Assembly (NCBI RefSeq): GCF_000275845.1
Contig: NW_006766891.1
Location: forward strand, 105,562 to 169,561
Length of the DNA stretch: 64,000 nucleotides
Source: Dichomitus squalens LYAD-421 SS1
Lineage: Eukaryota > Basidiomycota > Agaricomycetes > Polyporales > Polyporaceae
Direction of reading: 5' to 3'
Positions 9,892-21,841 of the stretch are shown here, one piece after another (positions within the stretch are counted from its first letter, which is position 1; every line of letters starts with the position of its first letter). The notes beneath the pieces were generated by a model. The model saw nothing but the letters and a program-made list of their open reading frames with translations. It was not told where the DNA came from and made no database searches. A program made the position numbers and the translations under genes.

Positions 9892-12800
9892 CTACTTGCC
9901 CGAGACAAGCTTCATGAAAGCAGGCAGATAAACTTCGCAGATTGAGGAGAAATAAAACTCGTGCTCCGAGTTGTGTGCAGAGACAAGGTTGTGAGCGATC
10001 TCATGGGCTAGCGTGAAGTACCTGAAAGAAACGTTAGATTAGAACCAAGGAGCATTGCAATCGCAGCTTACCATGATGTATAGGCGTTCGTCATATCGCC
10101 TGCCTGCACTTCTGCGTCGTCTACGGGTTCCGATGTGAGCTAATTGCGGCCACGCGAACTGTGGGTAGTACTTACGCCATTGTTCAAAGTATCTCAGATT
10201 CAGGAACAAGCTTGCGTTCCTGTTGAACGCGATAAGTTCCCCGGCCCGGTCGTAGAAGATATGCAAGCTCGTCGGAGGCAGTGTATAAACTTCCTGGAGG
10301 GGCCGAATGGTGTAGATGAAACGCGCCAGCGACTCGTTCTTCTGCTGCAACAATGTCCGGGCATCTGGAACGTCTTCAGACGACGTCAGCACTTGTGATT
10401 GGTGAAGCCACCTGTCTTCTCACCTTTAGCGACGTAGATCTTGATGCCGCCCATTTCACCGACCACAGTCATGTCGGTAGGATGTCCAGAGATGTCACAG
10501 TATCCCTCGTTGAGAGATTCCTTGACCATTTGCATCTGCTGTCTGTTCCTGAGCGTCTCGTTTCTCTCTTCCTTACAAGCCCTGATTGCAAGGTCAATAT
10601 TCGATGCTGAAACCGAGGTGTTAGTAGGCAGTACATCAGGAAACAGATGGGCATGTACCAATGGAGCTCCTTGGCGTTGCCTGAGGATTGGGAGTACGCG
10701 GACGATCGGGCCGTGGAGGTGGTAGCAGAGGCATCTGAGGTTCTCCACCAGCGCCGTCCTTAGGCGGTAGAGCAGGGGCATCGCTGGGTCCAGCGATTGA
10801 CGCAGTGTCATCGCCCCTTCCTCTCTTGAACACGTTCAGCATCTGACTCAAAGGGCGGGCAGGCTTCGATGTCGACTTCTCAGGAACAACAGGCCCGTTA
10901 TGGTCGATGAGCGCGTCCTTGGGAGGCAAGGCTCCACCGAGCTTTCCTTCGGGTCTGGGGGCTTGGGAGATCAAGGTGTCTGAGGAAGAGCTTGCGGCAG
11001 ATTGGCTAGCGACTGTAACGCGTGCCTTTGCTCTGGCGGCTTCCTCCGCAGCGAGCCTGTCTGCTTTCTGCTGTCGCAAGATACGGTCAACTAAAGGAGT
11101 GTTAGTCGCAAACGCGCACCTCTACTCAAATACCCTCACCGTTGTATCCTCTCCTCCGCAATGCACGGAGGTCCGTCGACAAGATGGTCATGAACAGAAG
11201 GGCATCATTGACTTTTGGCGAAGTGAAGAGCAGGCGGCACATCGACGTTGACACCCTTGCGAGGCAAAATCAGACCTAATCACAGTACCGACTGCCCTAG
11301 AGTTACTCACTCATACATGTCGACCTGGTCATTGCCAGCCAACCACAATTCAATGGGTCCATTGCTACCCACTCGCCTCGCGACTGCAGAAGCATCCTGA
11401 CTCTTCGAGGCCACCTTGGCGTCAAACTGTAGCGTCTTCGTGACCGTGAGCTTTCCAAAGGTCTTGACGACGAAGTTCTTGTCGTTATTGAGCCAAGAGT
11501 AAGACACGCGCGTCTTCGTATGGGTGTGCTCGTGTAAGAACAGCGGGAGACGTTCCAGAATGAGGGCGCGCGTTTCGGCCGCTTTGCGCGAGCCAATGAC
11601 CTCGCCGCTCGTGTGGTACTGCTCTCGAACCAAGGTACTCAGCCTCCGGCAGCCCAAATCGGCGTAGAATTCTGGAAAAGATATTAGCGATGCTCATGCG
11701 GGCGCTATGCGACTCGTCACCTTCGAGAAGGTCCTCCTGGGGGGCGGAGAAGATCGTGTCACCAAACAGTTGATACGCGTTGGTCTCATCCGCTATTACG
11801 ACCTTGTCAGGCGTCAACAAGTCAAACTGGTAGTCCCAATCTTCCTCTTCAAGTTCTCCAGGAGAGTCGTCCAACTGCTTCTTGCTAGCGACTGGCTTGT
11901 TCTTCCTGACCCGTCGGGATCCTAGCAAAACAGCCGAACGTTTCATCCTCGTCATAGTGCCAGAGGACACAAGACGCCTGTTCACCGCGATGTTACGGAG
12001 CTCCGTCAGATAACTATCAATTCGGTTTCGGTTAAATACGGCCACCCTATATCCCAAGGTTGGCAAGACGTACTGCTCACGACCCTCGGCAAGCTCGTAG
12101 AACTGTCGAGGGTTGTCCAGGAGGATCTTCGCGATCTCCTCCACCGAGGGCTCATGTTTGACACCGCAAGCACTCAAGAACGTATTGGCAGTTGTCCCAA
12201 AGTCGACGAACGTGAACAGCTTGGAATGGAACTGGGCGTTCGAGTCGCCCTTGAAGTAACACTGTACGGGAGGAAGGTGGCGTATGGCACCATTTGCGCC
12301 CTTCACAGGCACGAATGGGAACTGGGATAACGCACGCAGCTCAGTGGGGGTGAATGCTGGGATCTCGTATGAGTCAAGGTAGCCAGCACCCATTGACATG
12401 TACTTACCGACAACGCGACTGGCAAGCGTGTTGAACCATTGCCTAGCTATATCCTCGGTGGGCGGAGGACTTGTCCTCAGTAGATTGACGAGTTTGATAG
12501 TAGGCGGGTTCTCTTGTATCTTCAGGTGTATGAGTGCTTCTCCCTTCAGAGACGGGTCGACGATCATGAAACCCAGAGAAGCCCATTCCGGTGAAGAGAC
12601 GACCTGCGACAAACAGGATGAGATTTTGGAGAAGGACAATCATGGAGGACAAACTTCGTGCGGCCGCGCAAGGATCTTGCTGCTGTCCTTCATTGTGGGA
12701 ACAAAGGCGACATTGGAGAAGTTTTCTGGATCGTAATCGGAGTAACGAGTAGTGTAGTTGTCGAAGAAGTATTTGAGGGCCGCAGTCCGGATCACCTCGT

Positions 12801-15800
12801 CTTTGCTGGCAGCGAGACCTATCAGCTCTGGCAAAGGCGGGTACCTGCGAAGACCAAGCTTGAACAGGAATTTGGCTGGAGATCGAAGTCAGTTATTCGC
12901 CCGTCCAGCTGCTGCAAGGAAGGTATACACCTTCCTCCGAGTTGCCGCGCCATTTTGGCTGAGTCCCCCAGTCGATCACAGGCAACTTCAACTCCCTGAA
13001 GACATCAAGCGGCTCGTACAAGTCTGACGCCTTGTACCTCGGCAGTTTTCCGTTCTCCGGCAACTGCTCGCCCTCACGGCGTTCTCTCGGGAATGCCGAC
13101 GTATTCTTCAGCCTCTCGAACTCGACGGGGGTCAACGTCGTCTGCACGGCAACCAGATACTTGATCAGCTCGGCGATAGTCCAGTCGCCGGTCTTGATCA
13201 TGCTGCAGGAGCAACATCGTCAGTACCTGCACCTCTTATGAGAATAAAAGCGGAAGGGGGGACATACCGATTGAACACGATCTGCAGGTCCACATGCTTC
13301 CTCACCCCCACCGCTTGCAAGAACTTCTCGAGCGGGCCCTTGACAGCCGCGCCCGACGGCAGCGTCACGATCGGCAAGTCATGGAACACATGCGCGTTCT
13401 GGAAGTACGCCTCCTCCGGCTTCCTCAGCCCAGCCGACGTCGGGATGCACGCGTGCTCCTTCAAGATCTCCGCCACCTCCTGCTGGCGCGCCCGCGAGAG
13501 CGACTGACTCGCGCGCGTGAGGACCTGCAGGACGCGCTCCGCCCACTGCGGGGACAGGTGCACGTCGTGCTCGGGGTCGTGCGGCGCCGGGGGACTGACA
13601 ACGTGCTGCAGCCACTCGACGACGGTGAGCTCGCGCCAGCCGAAAGCGGTGATAAGCGACGTGGGGTCGAAATGCCGCGAGATCACCACGGGCAGGAGGT
13701 GTGGCGGGAGCGGGCCGTCTGTGGGGATGAGCGAGCCAGTGCTCCTGCTGTTGAGGAAGCTCTCGACGACGGACAGCGGGATGACCTGCCCCGTCTTGCC
13801 GTCCTTTCCCTCAGTCAAGAGCAAGGCGGCGTTGAGCAGCTGTGTGCGGATGTACTCGAGGTTCGTCGCGCTGCTAGTCTGGTACATGTCGATCCACCAC
13901 TTGAAGCAGGTGATCATTTCCGGCTCGGTAAGAGGCCTGTTGCGGAGCTCCTCCAGGACGTCCACAAATGTGATATCCTTCAGCAAACCACGGGATCGGA
14001 GCGTGTCTACCATGGGCTTGGCTTGCTCGAGGATCTCTTCTGGCACGACCGGTAGCTCTTTCACGAAGCCGCTGAAGGCAGGATCGGGGTAGCGGACCTC
14101 CGTCGCGTCTCGTACGCCTGTCGTAGACATGATCGGGAAGGGCATCTTCGAGCCCGTGAACAAGGACTTGCTCGCTGAACATGCGAAGAAAGCGTCTTCC
14201 AGAGCGGCCGAGACGACAGCTGATGGCGTGGAAGGGTGGAAAGTGAAGAATTTGAGAGCGTGGATCGCTCTGGCGCGCAGTTGCGCAAGCAACTCAGGAT
14301 CCACGCCCCGGTCAGGCGCGATGGCCCGTGCTGTTTGTAGCTCATCGTCCCACAATTGTCGTATGTGGCTCATCTCAATCTCGTATGCTGCTCGCGCAAG
14401 GAGGCCGCCGATGTATAGGAGTTCCTTGTTCCAAACTGTATCATATTAGTCACTCGCCCTAAATGTTCTTATTGGTGACGAAACTCACTAGCGACGTTGC
14501 GGTCGCTGTTTGAAAGAGTCGTGAGCCCGAGATCAGTGAGCGTGAGCAGAAGACTTACACCAAATCGATCGATTCTCGCTCGACCGTCGGGATGAAGCGA
14601 GCAGACATATGGCCGCCCAGGCCAGTGGTTTGACCCGTAGAATGGCCCTATAAACCTCGTCAATGCTAAGCATTCCCCACGACTTATTGACCGGGATACT
14701 GACAATGAAGACCTTCGCTTGACCTGTCCTGGACGAAACATGAGCAAGCAACCGAGCAGAACTTGGTGTAGTAGTCACCCTTCGATGTCAGCGCGGAGCC
14801 CTTGGAATACACTTCCAGTAGCCTTGCCGTGCTTCTCATCCTCCCGTTTACTGGCATCATACTCATCCTTGCCAGTCTATGTTGGCCGGTGAGTAACTCG
14901 ATTCTCTTATGACACTTAGTGTGACTGCCTACGTAGATCAACTCGTATTTCATCCTCGTAGGCGGGTTCTTCTTGGTGGACCTATTGAGCTCCGCAATCA
15001 TCTTCTGATCCAGCTTCACCGCGACATCTGCGGTGAATATCGACAACACGACGCTCGACTCCACGATCGCCTTAGGATTGACTTTGGGAACGGGCGGGGG
15101 TGCGGGCGCGGGCGTCACTGCGCGAGAAGGTTGCCCAGAACTACCGAACCCAGAGAAGAGCGAGGAGAAGAACCCTCCGCCCCCACTTGCTGTAGCAGGC
15201 TTCGGCGGCTCTTTCTTTGGCTGTGGCTTCTCCGTCCCTGCCATGTACACCCATTGCATCACTTCTGCCTTGATTGAGAGGGCTGGATACACGAATAAAT
15301 TGTCTTCCCAAACTGCGTATGCTGCCGAGCGACCTACGGGTAGTTTGTATGGCATTGACAGTCATGGTGTTGAGAGGACTGGAAGGCTTCAGGGTCTTCG
15401 GCAGCGCGAGAGCCTTGGGTAAGCCAGGGGACTTGGTAAGCCTCGACAGTCGTTTGTCGTCCAAGAAGACGCTGACGTCCAGCAGATGCCGCATGAAGGT
15501 AATCGAGGAAGCCAGGAACCGCGTAAAGTCAAAGGGCTGGGGTATTGGCGTGGGCTCGCGCAACTCCATCTGGAAGGTGGTCCATGGGTTGTCGGTAGCA
15601 TCCTTCCGCGCGCCTCGGCGAGCAAAGAGCTGATCCTTCTTGTCCTTCCAATAGAAGTTCATCCATTGGCCTTGGTCAAGGGTCAGTCTTGTGGCCGAGA
15701 ATGCGTCAAAGAGGGCTTCGTACCTCCAGAGAAGACCCACGGCTCTTCAGTTACCGAGAACAAGCTGTAGAAGCCGACACCGAAAGCACCGATCTTCTCC

Positions 15801-16407
15801 TCGTCGGGGTTTCCCTCGGCTGCACCAATGTGTCAAAGGAGCACTGGGGCTAACGTGTGCGCGTGGTACTGACCAATCTTCTTCAGTCTACTCCAATCCT
15901 CGTCCCTGAATGGTATACCATTGTTCTTGAATGTCCATTGATGCACCTGCATGAGGACTAAGTCTGGCATTCTCAAACATATATGTGGACACGGACTACT
16001 CACCATCGCAGTCTTCAAGTCAGGCAAGCCTTCCTCTTCCGGGAGACCCTGCTGGTCCTCGGAACCGTTCGCCTTCGCGTTCTTCCTTTCAACATACCCC
16101 TTCGTCTCGAAATGGATCTCTACGGCTGTCGCGCTTGCGTCATCTGAGTTCTGAAGCAGTTCACGGAAGACTGCGTTGCAATCGGGATATCAATGGGGTG
16201 CCCTTCCTGGGCAATGGAAGCATTGCTCACCGGTGAACTCTCCGGAGTAGCGAGCAAGGACCTTGTCTATGAGAGCTCGCTGGTTGACCTCTACGGACTC
16301 ATCGTATCCAGACTCCCACTAGAAAGCCGAAAGAAAGAGGGAGTCAGCATACTTACACCAATACTTGGGAAAGGGTCGCGTACAAGTGCATCCCGTAGAT
16401 TGGCCAT
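9892..16407 (-). CDS. giant sacsin-like GHKL ATPase (DUF3684-type) with C-terminal HExxH domain
   Basis: A multi-exon gene encoding roughly 1,750-1,850 aa, starting MANLRDALVRDPF. Residues about 20-230 form a Hsp90/sacsin-type ATPase: FRELLQNSDDASA is the N-box with Mg-binding Asn, then EIHFETKG and KIGAFGVGFYSLFSVTEEP with the Gly-rich lid. A long alpha-helical middle matches my memory of fungal DUF3684 proteins. A Pro/Ala/Ser-rich linker (about 10640-11080) follows, then a compact C-terminal region containing LAHEIAHNLVSAHNSEHEFY, a HExxH motif followed by further His/Glu residues typical of zinc-dependent peptidases. The last exon is 9892-10021. The ATPase suggests a chaperone-like role; the C-terminal peptidase is inferred only from the motif. 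Exact exon borders in the middle were not all resolved. It is divergently transcribed from QTRT2. Confidence 0.85.
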
Positions 16408-16901
16408 CGCGATGGTTATGCAGGTCGTTCAATATGAAAAGACGTTGGCAGAGAATTGTCGTCGCAAGTCGTATACCGTTGTGCGCAGCTCAGCCACGGG
16501 GCCCGGTCGTTACAAGTGCCACTGAATAGAGCGTACGGAGCGATACCCAAGCTAATGAATCCAAACGAAAGCAAGCCAGACGAAACAGAGCTCAGACGTT
16601 GCCGCAGGTCACGCAGGGGAAAGGAGCAGATGGAGAAGCGGTGAGTACTGTGGACTGCGTCAGGGTCCGGCACGGTCGGGAGGACGACCTATGACATGAT
16701 CGTGTCTGCACGCGCGCGCCGCGTCGCGCGCCCCGCTATATGGGCGCTTCCTTGCTTCTTCTCTCCCCGTGCTCGCGCGATCGAGCCGTCCTGACTGAGT
16801 CCTCGCTCGTGAGACTTGCAGCTACGCTGACTCCAATCTATCGCACCTTCACCCCGCGCATCCAAGCGTTGTGCATACCACCCGCGCGCGCGAACGCAGC
16901 C
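16408..16901. other. divergent promoter region
   Basis: About 0.5 kb separating the giant ATPase gene (minus) from QTRT2 (plus). It contains alternating GCGC tracts near 16710-16735. In-frame upstream ATGs exist for QTRT2 at 16740, but the 16902 start is the one that matches family length. Confidence 0.45.
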
Positions 16902-18694
16902 ATGGCCTCCCGCCCGCTGTTCACCCTCACGGGATCCCCGCTCGCTGGGAAGTACGGTCCGCGCACTGGCAGAATCGACATAGATCGCCAGGATGGTACC
17001 TCCATACTTCGAACTGACACCCCAGCCTTGCTGACTGCCACCTCGCGCGGGGTTGTACCGCATTTGTCACGAGACAACGTCCACCTCACAAAAGCAATAC
17101 ACCACATCCAGCTCCCGTTCGAGTCATTGTAAGGGAATTCCCTCTTAAAAAGTGCTTCGCGCGTGCGTACCAGCTTACCTTCCCGCACATGTTCCTCTAG
17201 CCTTGACAGGAATCCTCCGGTACTCACTCTCGTGGAGGGCACGCAGCCTCTGCACACCTTCCTAGGATTCGATTCAAATAAGCATGCCATAACCCTGACA
17301 CTGCGCGATCCGTCAGATGGCCGTAAGATGCCGCCCAACGGAAACGACTTCGTGTCTGCGCACTGCACGCGCGGCGTGCGTAAGGTTCGTGGACACGAAC
17401 CACCTCCGCTATAAGTCGTGCCCAACTGCCCTCCCCGCAGGTCAGCCCGTCTGCGTGGAAGTCCTACGTGAGCAAGTGCAAGCCGGACCTTGTAGTCGCG
17501 CTCTCGGACACGCCCTTCACTCCAGCACCACATTCCCAAAAACGGCTCACGAAGAGCATTGAGCGGTCAATAGCCTGGCTTGCGGATATCCTCAGGGTCC
17601 CACTCCCGGATGAGGCCATCACGCGACCTCGCAATGTACTCGTCCACCTTGCAGGCGGCGTAGAAGCCGAAGCCCGCTCAGAATTCGCGGAACGTCTGAC
17701 CGAGCCCATCGAGCAAAGGGATGCGCCTGGGCTCTCGCCACCGCTGAACACGCTCGACGACGGAGTTGCGGGATACGTCTTCGATCTCCAACCCCTCCAC
17801 GCCGCCTTTTCAGCCGAAGCATCCCGTACAAACAGCTCCCCATCTCCCGCCAACGAGCTGCTCCACGCCAGCGACCGCCAACGCTCCTCCCCAGAAACCT
17901 CAATCGCGCTCGTCGAGCTCCTCCACGCCTCGCTAGATCCCCTCCCCGCAGACAAGCCCCGCATCATCAACTCCCCTGTCTCCCCACACGAAATCCTCCG
18001 CCTCGTCCGGGACATCGGCGTCGACCTCATCGACGGCTCCTGGGCCCAGCGCGCGGCCGACATCGGGATCGCGCTCGACTTCCGCTTCCCCACCCCCACC
18101 GACACCTCATGTGCGAACGCGCCCGTGCCCCGAGCGCGGGCGAACGGCAAGCGCGACCTGGGACACAACCTCTTCGACGCGCTCTACCGGCACGACCGCT
18201 CCCGCCTCGCCTCGTGCTTCCTCGACGGGCAGTCCGCCTCGAGCGCCGTCCCCCCTCCGCACGGCCTCCCGGTGTGCGAGTGCCACGCGTGCTCCCCGCG
18301 CTCGCCCGCATCCCGCATACTGCACAGCTCGGTCGACAGCCAGGCGTGGGCCGACGTGCGTCCGTACGCGCTCCAGCCGCCCGTCGTACGCTCGTACGTG
18401 CACCACCTGCTGCATACGCACGAGATGTCGTCGCACGCGTTGCTGGCGATGCATAACCTCACCGCGCTGTCCCGCTTCTTCGCGGGGGTTCGCGAGGTGA
18501 TCGCTCGCGGAGGGCAAGAGGAGTTCGAGCGTGAGGTCGAGCGGTTTGAGACGACGTATGACGAGGGAATGGCGCTCTGGGACGAGGCGGAGAGGATGTG
18601 GCTCGAGGTCGAGCGTGCACGCGGCAAAGGGAGGCTCGCGCGGGAGAGGGAGAAGCAGGCGGCGTCGATGATTGGGACTGCGGTAGACCTCTGA
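16902..18694 (+). CDS. QTRT2: queuine tRNA-ribosyltransferase accessory subunit 2 (QTRT2)
   Basis: Non-catalytic partner of the eukaryotic tRNA-guanine transglycosylase, which inserts queuine at the wobble position of GUN-anticodon tRNAs. Three exons (16902-17128, 17201-17384, 17441-18694) give 554 aa. TGT-barrel landmarks include CKPDLVVALSDTP, HEILRLVRDIGVDLIDG and GHNLFDALYRHD. The zinc site is C-x-C-x2-C at about residues 416, 418 and 421, with His in SYVHHLLHTHEM about 35-40 residues later, then LLAMHNLTALSRFF. The C-terminal 70 residues are a charged helix. Insertions in the barrel make it longer than animal QTRT2. Start choice: ATG at 16902 has CCATGG context; an upstream in-frame ATG at 16740 would add 54 Arg/Ser-rich residues and is less likely. 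The exon 2 donor could alternatively be 9 nt earlier. The catalytic subunit QTRT1 is not in the window. Confidence 0.9.
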
Positions 18695-18847
18695 ACTCGT
18701 TACTTCTTTGGATCATCTCGCGGTCAAAAGTCCTAGGAGGAATGCTGGCATTGAACTAGTGGCATTATATCAGAGTGCAGCAGCGCGACCCCCGAAGACG
18801 GTACCATACGACATCTCTACATCATAACCTAAGCTGTCCTATCAGGC

Positions 18848-20260
18848 CTACTTGGGCGCCGCAATCGCCTTCCGCGACTGCCTCTGCGCGTCGTCGAACC
18901 TGCGCACGATCACCTCGCACTTGGTCGACCTGCAGATGTGTTTCGAGTTCGCCTTGACCGCGTCCGAGAAGAGCGTCAGGCCCGCCGCCCGCTCCACGGC
19001 CTCGACGGGCACGACGAAGCTCTCTAGCTTCGCGTCGTCAGGGATGACCGCGTTCGGGAGGACGAACGCGCCGGTCGAGATCTCCGGGATGTCTGGGGTC
19101 CGCGGCGAGGAAGGCTTCGAGGTGAGCACGACTTTCGCGAAGTGGGTCGGCACCGAGACGTTGGGCGGAGTGCCAATGACTTCGTGGGTCTAGTCAGGAT
19201 ACTGACCGTGAGCACGACTGCGGGCGCGACGTGATTGAGAAGCGAAGAGGACTTACGATGCGGTATTTGCCATCTTGGTCGAGCTTCGGGAGGTACAGCG
19301 GAATAGTGAACACGTAGACGTCGGCGAAGCTGCCTGTCAACCGTCTACACCATTCCTCGAGATAGGCCCAGTCTGAATGCGAAAGTTAGCGTCATTGATC
19401 TCAGACGCAGAGGCGGATTGGTGATACGCACAGTGACGATTGAAGCCGTCGCCCACTTGAGGCGCAATGTTGGTGAGCAGGAAAGTTTCATCCATGGCTG
19501 ACTAGTGTATTCGGAATAATGCATCAGGCCAGGAGCGACAATGTACACCAAGACTGACATACCTGCGATACCTTTGCATCTGCAGCAGGGACCCTACAGA
19601 GGCATTCCAGCGCATCAGCGCACCGAACAAGTCAATTGATGATGGGTACATACATGTGTCCACGGTCATACCCGCTACGGAAGTAGTCCTGGAGCTTGGC
19701 TCGGAATATGCTAGGTATTGACTCATCTTCCTTGAACTGGGAGTTTGTGCGGTCGCCGCCTTCTCCCTCTATTTTGGGCTGCAAGGGAGATTTCCCAAGG
19801 GACGCGAGGGTCAAGTGCTCTGCTGTCTGGTGCAGGCCGACTTTCAATAGACTGCATCCAGGCGTGGCACTCATGCTCTGAGAAGTGTAGGACGTACCCA
19901 GGCAGGATGGCGCAAACGGCGGTCATACGCGGTGATGTACGCTCGCCTGACCAGCAGGTCAGATACGGGTCCTACATGCATATATAAATGTACCGCCCAA
20001 GGTTCATGGAGAATTAACGTACCCGGATGCCCGTACTTCAGCACAGAGTGGTCGACCTCCATGACCATACCAGGTGGAGGCTTCAAGACAGCTTTGGCAT
20101 CCTCGCCTTTCTTGACGTCTAAAACAGGCGGATTGGCGGGCACTGTCTGCGTCGGAACCGGTGGGCGGACTGTCGTGCGAGCTACTGCCGTGGCAAGCCC
20201 TCCACCGACGATTGCGCCCACAGCAAAGACTGCGGCATGGACAATTGCGCCGCTTGGCAT
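18848..20260 (-). CDS. NUC1: mitochondrial DNA/RNA non-specific nuclease (NUC1/EndoG)
   Basis: Magnesium-dependent nuclease of the beta-beta-alpha-metal family, located in the mitochondrial inner membrane or intermembrane space. The N-terminus MPSGAIVHAAVFAVGAIVGGG is a hydrophobic anchor like that of yeast Nuc1. Next come VLKYGHPGPVSDLLVRRAY, AEHLT, FKEDESIP-IFRAKLQDYF, the catalytic block SGYDRGHMVPAADAK (catalytic His), then TNIAPQVGDGFNRHYWAYLE with the metal-binding Asn, and TGSFADVYVFTIPLYLPK. The C-terminal exon 18848-19190 carries THEVIGTPPNVSVPTHFAKV and the usual tail. The DRGHM block is split over introns, with a 31-nt exon encoding VPAADAKVSQ. An upstream in-frame ATG at 20329 would extend the protein by 23 residues and is possible. 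It converges on QTRT2, 153 bp apart. Confidence 0.93.
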
Positions 20261-21107
20261 CTTGACGGCCAGGTTGTGTGCCAGGCGGAGAACTACTGAG
20301 CAGAAGAGAGATGTACGACGCAGAGACACAGAACGCGGTCAATTAGTAGCTGCAGGCAGCTGCGGCAGGCAAGAGCGTCGGCGCGCCTTGGAAAACGCGT
20401 CTGCGGATTTCCGGCCCGGCCAGATCGCCCGCCCATTGCACTCTTTAACGCCGCTGCAGCCTGTTCCGGGTCACAACGTATGCTAACCATCCCAGATGCT
20501 GACCTTCAATACCTGGCCCGCAAAATAGACTAATGTCAGTAATAGTCATTACACTAGTACTTCTACCAGACGGCCCAAGGGACTCACAAGGTTGTCGCAT
20601 CAAAAAGACTCACGAAAGTCGTCAATCGAGGCTGTACTGACATGACAAACCAATATACAGGGCATGAGCACTTGCGAGCAGCGTAGGACGCCCACTCAGT
20701 TCCAACGGACAATGTCAATCCATATAAGTATGACCTATGCCGTTGCCCAGTATCACTGTTATCGGGCAGACCTAGGATCATATTCCCGAGCATCTGATAC
20801 TGCTGTCTGTCAGCCTCTCGCCAGCTCATTCGGCTGCTCGGAGCAGAAACGGACGATCGGGGAGTCAAGCCTCGTCACGCAGCCCGCCAGCCACGTAAGC
20901 CTCCACTGAAGTGAAGGTTCTGCGTGCTTCATGTCAGCCACCCAGCCGCGAAGACACTCGGTCAGCCACCAGGGCAGGGTGTATAAGAATCACCCCCTTC
21001 CGCACTTCCTTCCTTACTACATACCACCACCTTCCCATCCGCCTATCAGCCTTGAAGCCTCTCTCTCTTTCCCGAACACTTCACGTCTCACTCCTCTCTT
21101 CTCGCCG
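20261..21107. other. divergent promoter region of NUC1 and the small secreted-protein gene
   Basis: About 0.85 kb with no supported gene. A TATAAG element at 20982-20987 serves the plus-strand gene, followed by a pyrimidine-rich 5' leader. Confidence 0.5.
20982..20987 (+). promoter_or_regulatory. TATA box of the small secreted-protein gene
   Basis: TATAAG preceded by G-rich sequence, about 125 nt before the ATG at 21108. The intervening leader is CT-rich (21000-21105), a common fungal core-promoter and leader pattern. It marks the direction of transcription through the intron-repeat region. Confidence 0.55.
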
Positions 21108-21841
21108 ATGCTCATGAAGACCCTCTTCGTGCCTCTGCTGACCTTCATTTCGTCGTCGTCCTTCACCAGTATTCAGAGCGAGACATTTTCAGTAGCGAGA
21201 GCTAAGGTGAGCACCAGACGGATCCAAGTTCCACATCTGGGAACGGCCACTTCGGAGAGCCGCTCGGCCCATGGGGAGAAAAGTCGTAAGGTGAGTACTG
21301 CAAGACGAGGTCTCACCAGGGTCCAAGAAGGTATCGAGTGCCACCGCTGAGGAGGGATCAGATGCAGGTCGCGAGTACCTGAGCACTGCAATATGGGTCT
21401 CACCAGGGCTCAGGAAGGATTCCAAGCCGACGCGGACGATGGCACCAGCACGGTGCACCCCTCGAACGTTGTAACGGACAACGGTCTGAGAGACAAGGTG
21501 AGTACCGGAAGATAGGGTCTCACCAGGGTTCAAGATGCGTGCAAGAGCCACCGCCGAGAACAGATAACACGCAGGACTTTTGCTATGTCTCGCGCATCAA
21601 GGTGAGTACTGCAAGATCGAGTCTCACCAGGGTTCAGGTAGGTCCCCAAGTTCCACCGCTGAGAACAGATGCTACACAGGAACCTGCTCAAGTTATCGCC
21701 GGACGCTACGAGGTGAGTACTGCAAGATGGGGTCTCACCAGCGTTCAAGATGGTTTTCAAGCGCCGTCGCTGAGAACAGATGTTTGACAGCACGGTGTAT
21801 ACGACACCCCCGATCGGCATTGGGTATTCCAGCGATGCTGA
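21108..21841 (+). CDS. small secreted protein gene interrupted by repeat introns
   Basis: Unrecognised family. Exon 1 (21108-21206) encodes a signal peptide, MLMKTLFVPLLTFISSSSF. Removing each copy of a repeated GTGAGT...AG element joins short exons 21258-21290, 21414-21497, 21575-21601, 21680-21712 and 21791-21841 in one frame, all junctions at phase 0, to a TGA at 21839. The product is about 108 aa. Exons are unrelated to each other (for example SRSAHGEKSRK, DFCYVSRIK, EPAQVIAGRYE). The mature part has only two Cys. Reading through the repeats instead hits stops in the copies at 21291 and 21498. The third exon boundary is uncertain because two repeat copies abut there. A TATA box and CT-rich leader precede it. 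Expression and the exact transcript need RNA evidence; the gene could also be a non-functional remnant. Confidence 0.55.

Noticed and set aside
13294..14055. 253-codon plus-strand frame opposite the giant ATPase gene
   Set aside because: Antisense shadow of a well-supported conserved exon; Arg/Leu-rich with no motif.
16640..16680. GTGAGTACTG near the ATPase/QTRT2 promoter as another copy of the intron repeat
   Set aside because: Only the donor-like start matches; the following bases differ from the repeat consensus.
17464..18168. 234-codon minus-strand frame opposite QTRT2
   Set aside because: Shadow of the QTRT2 third exon; Ser/Arg-rich composition.
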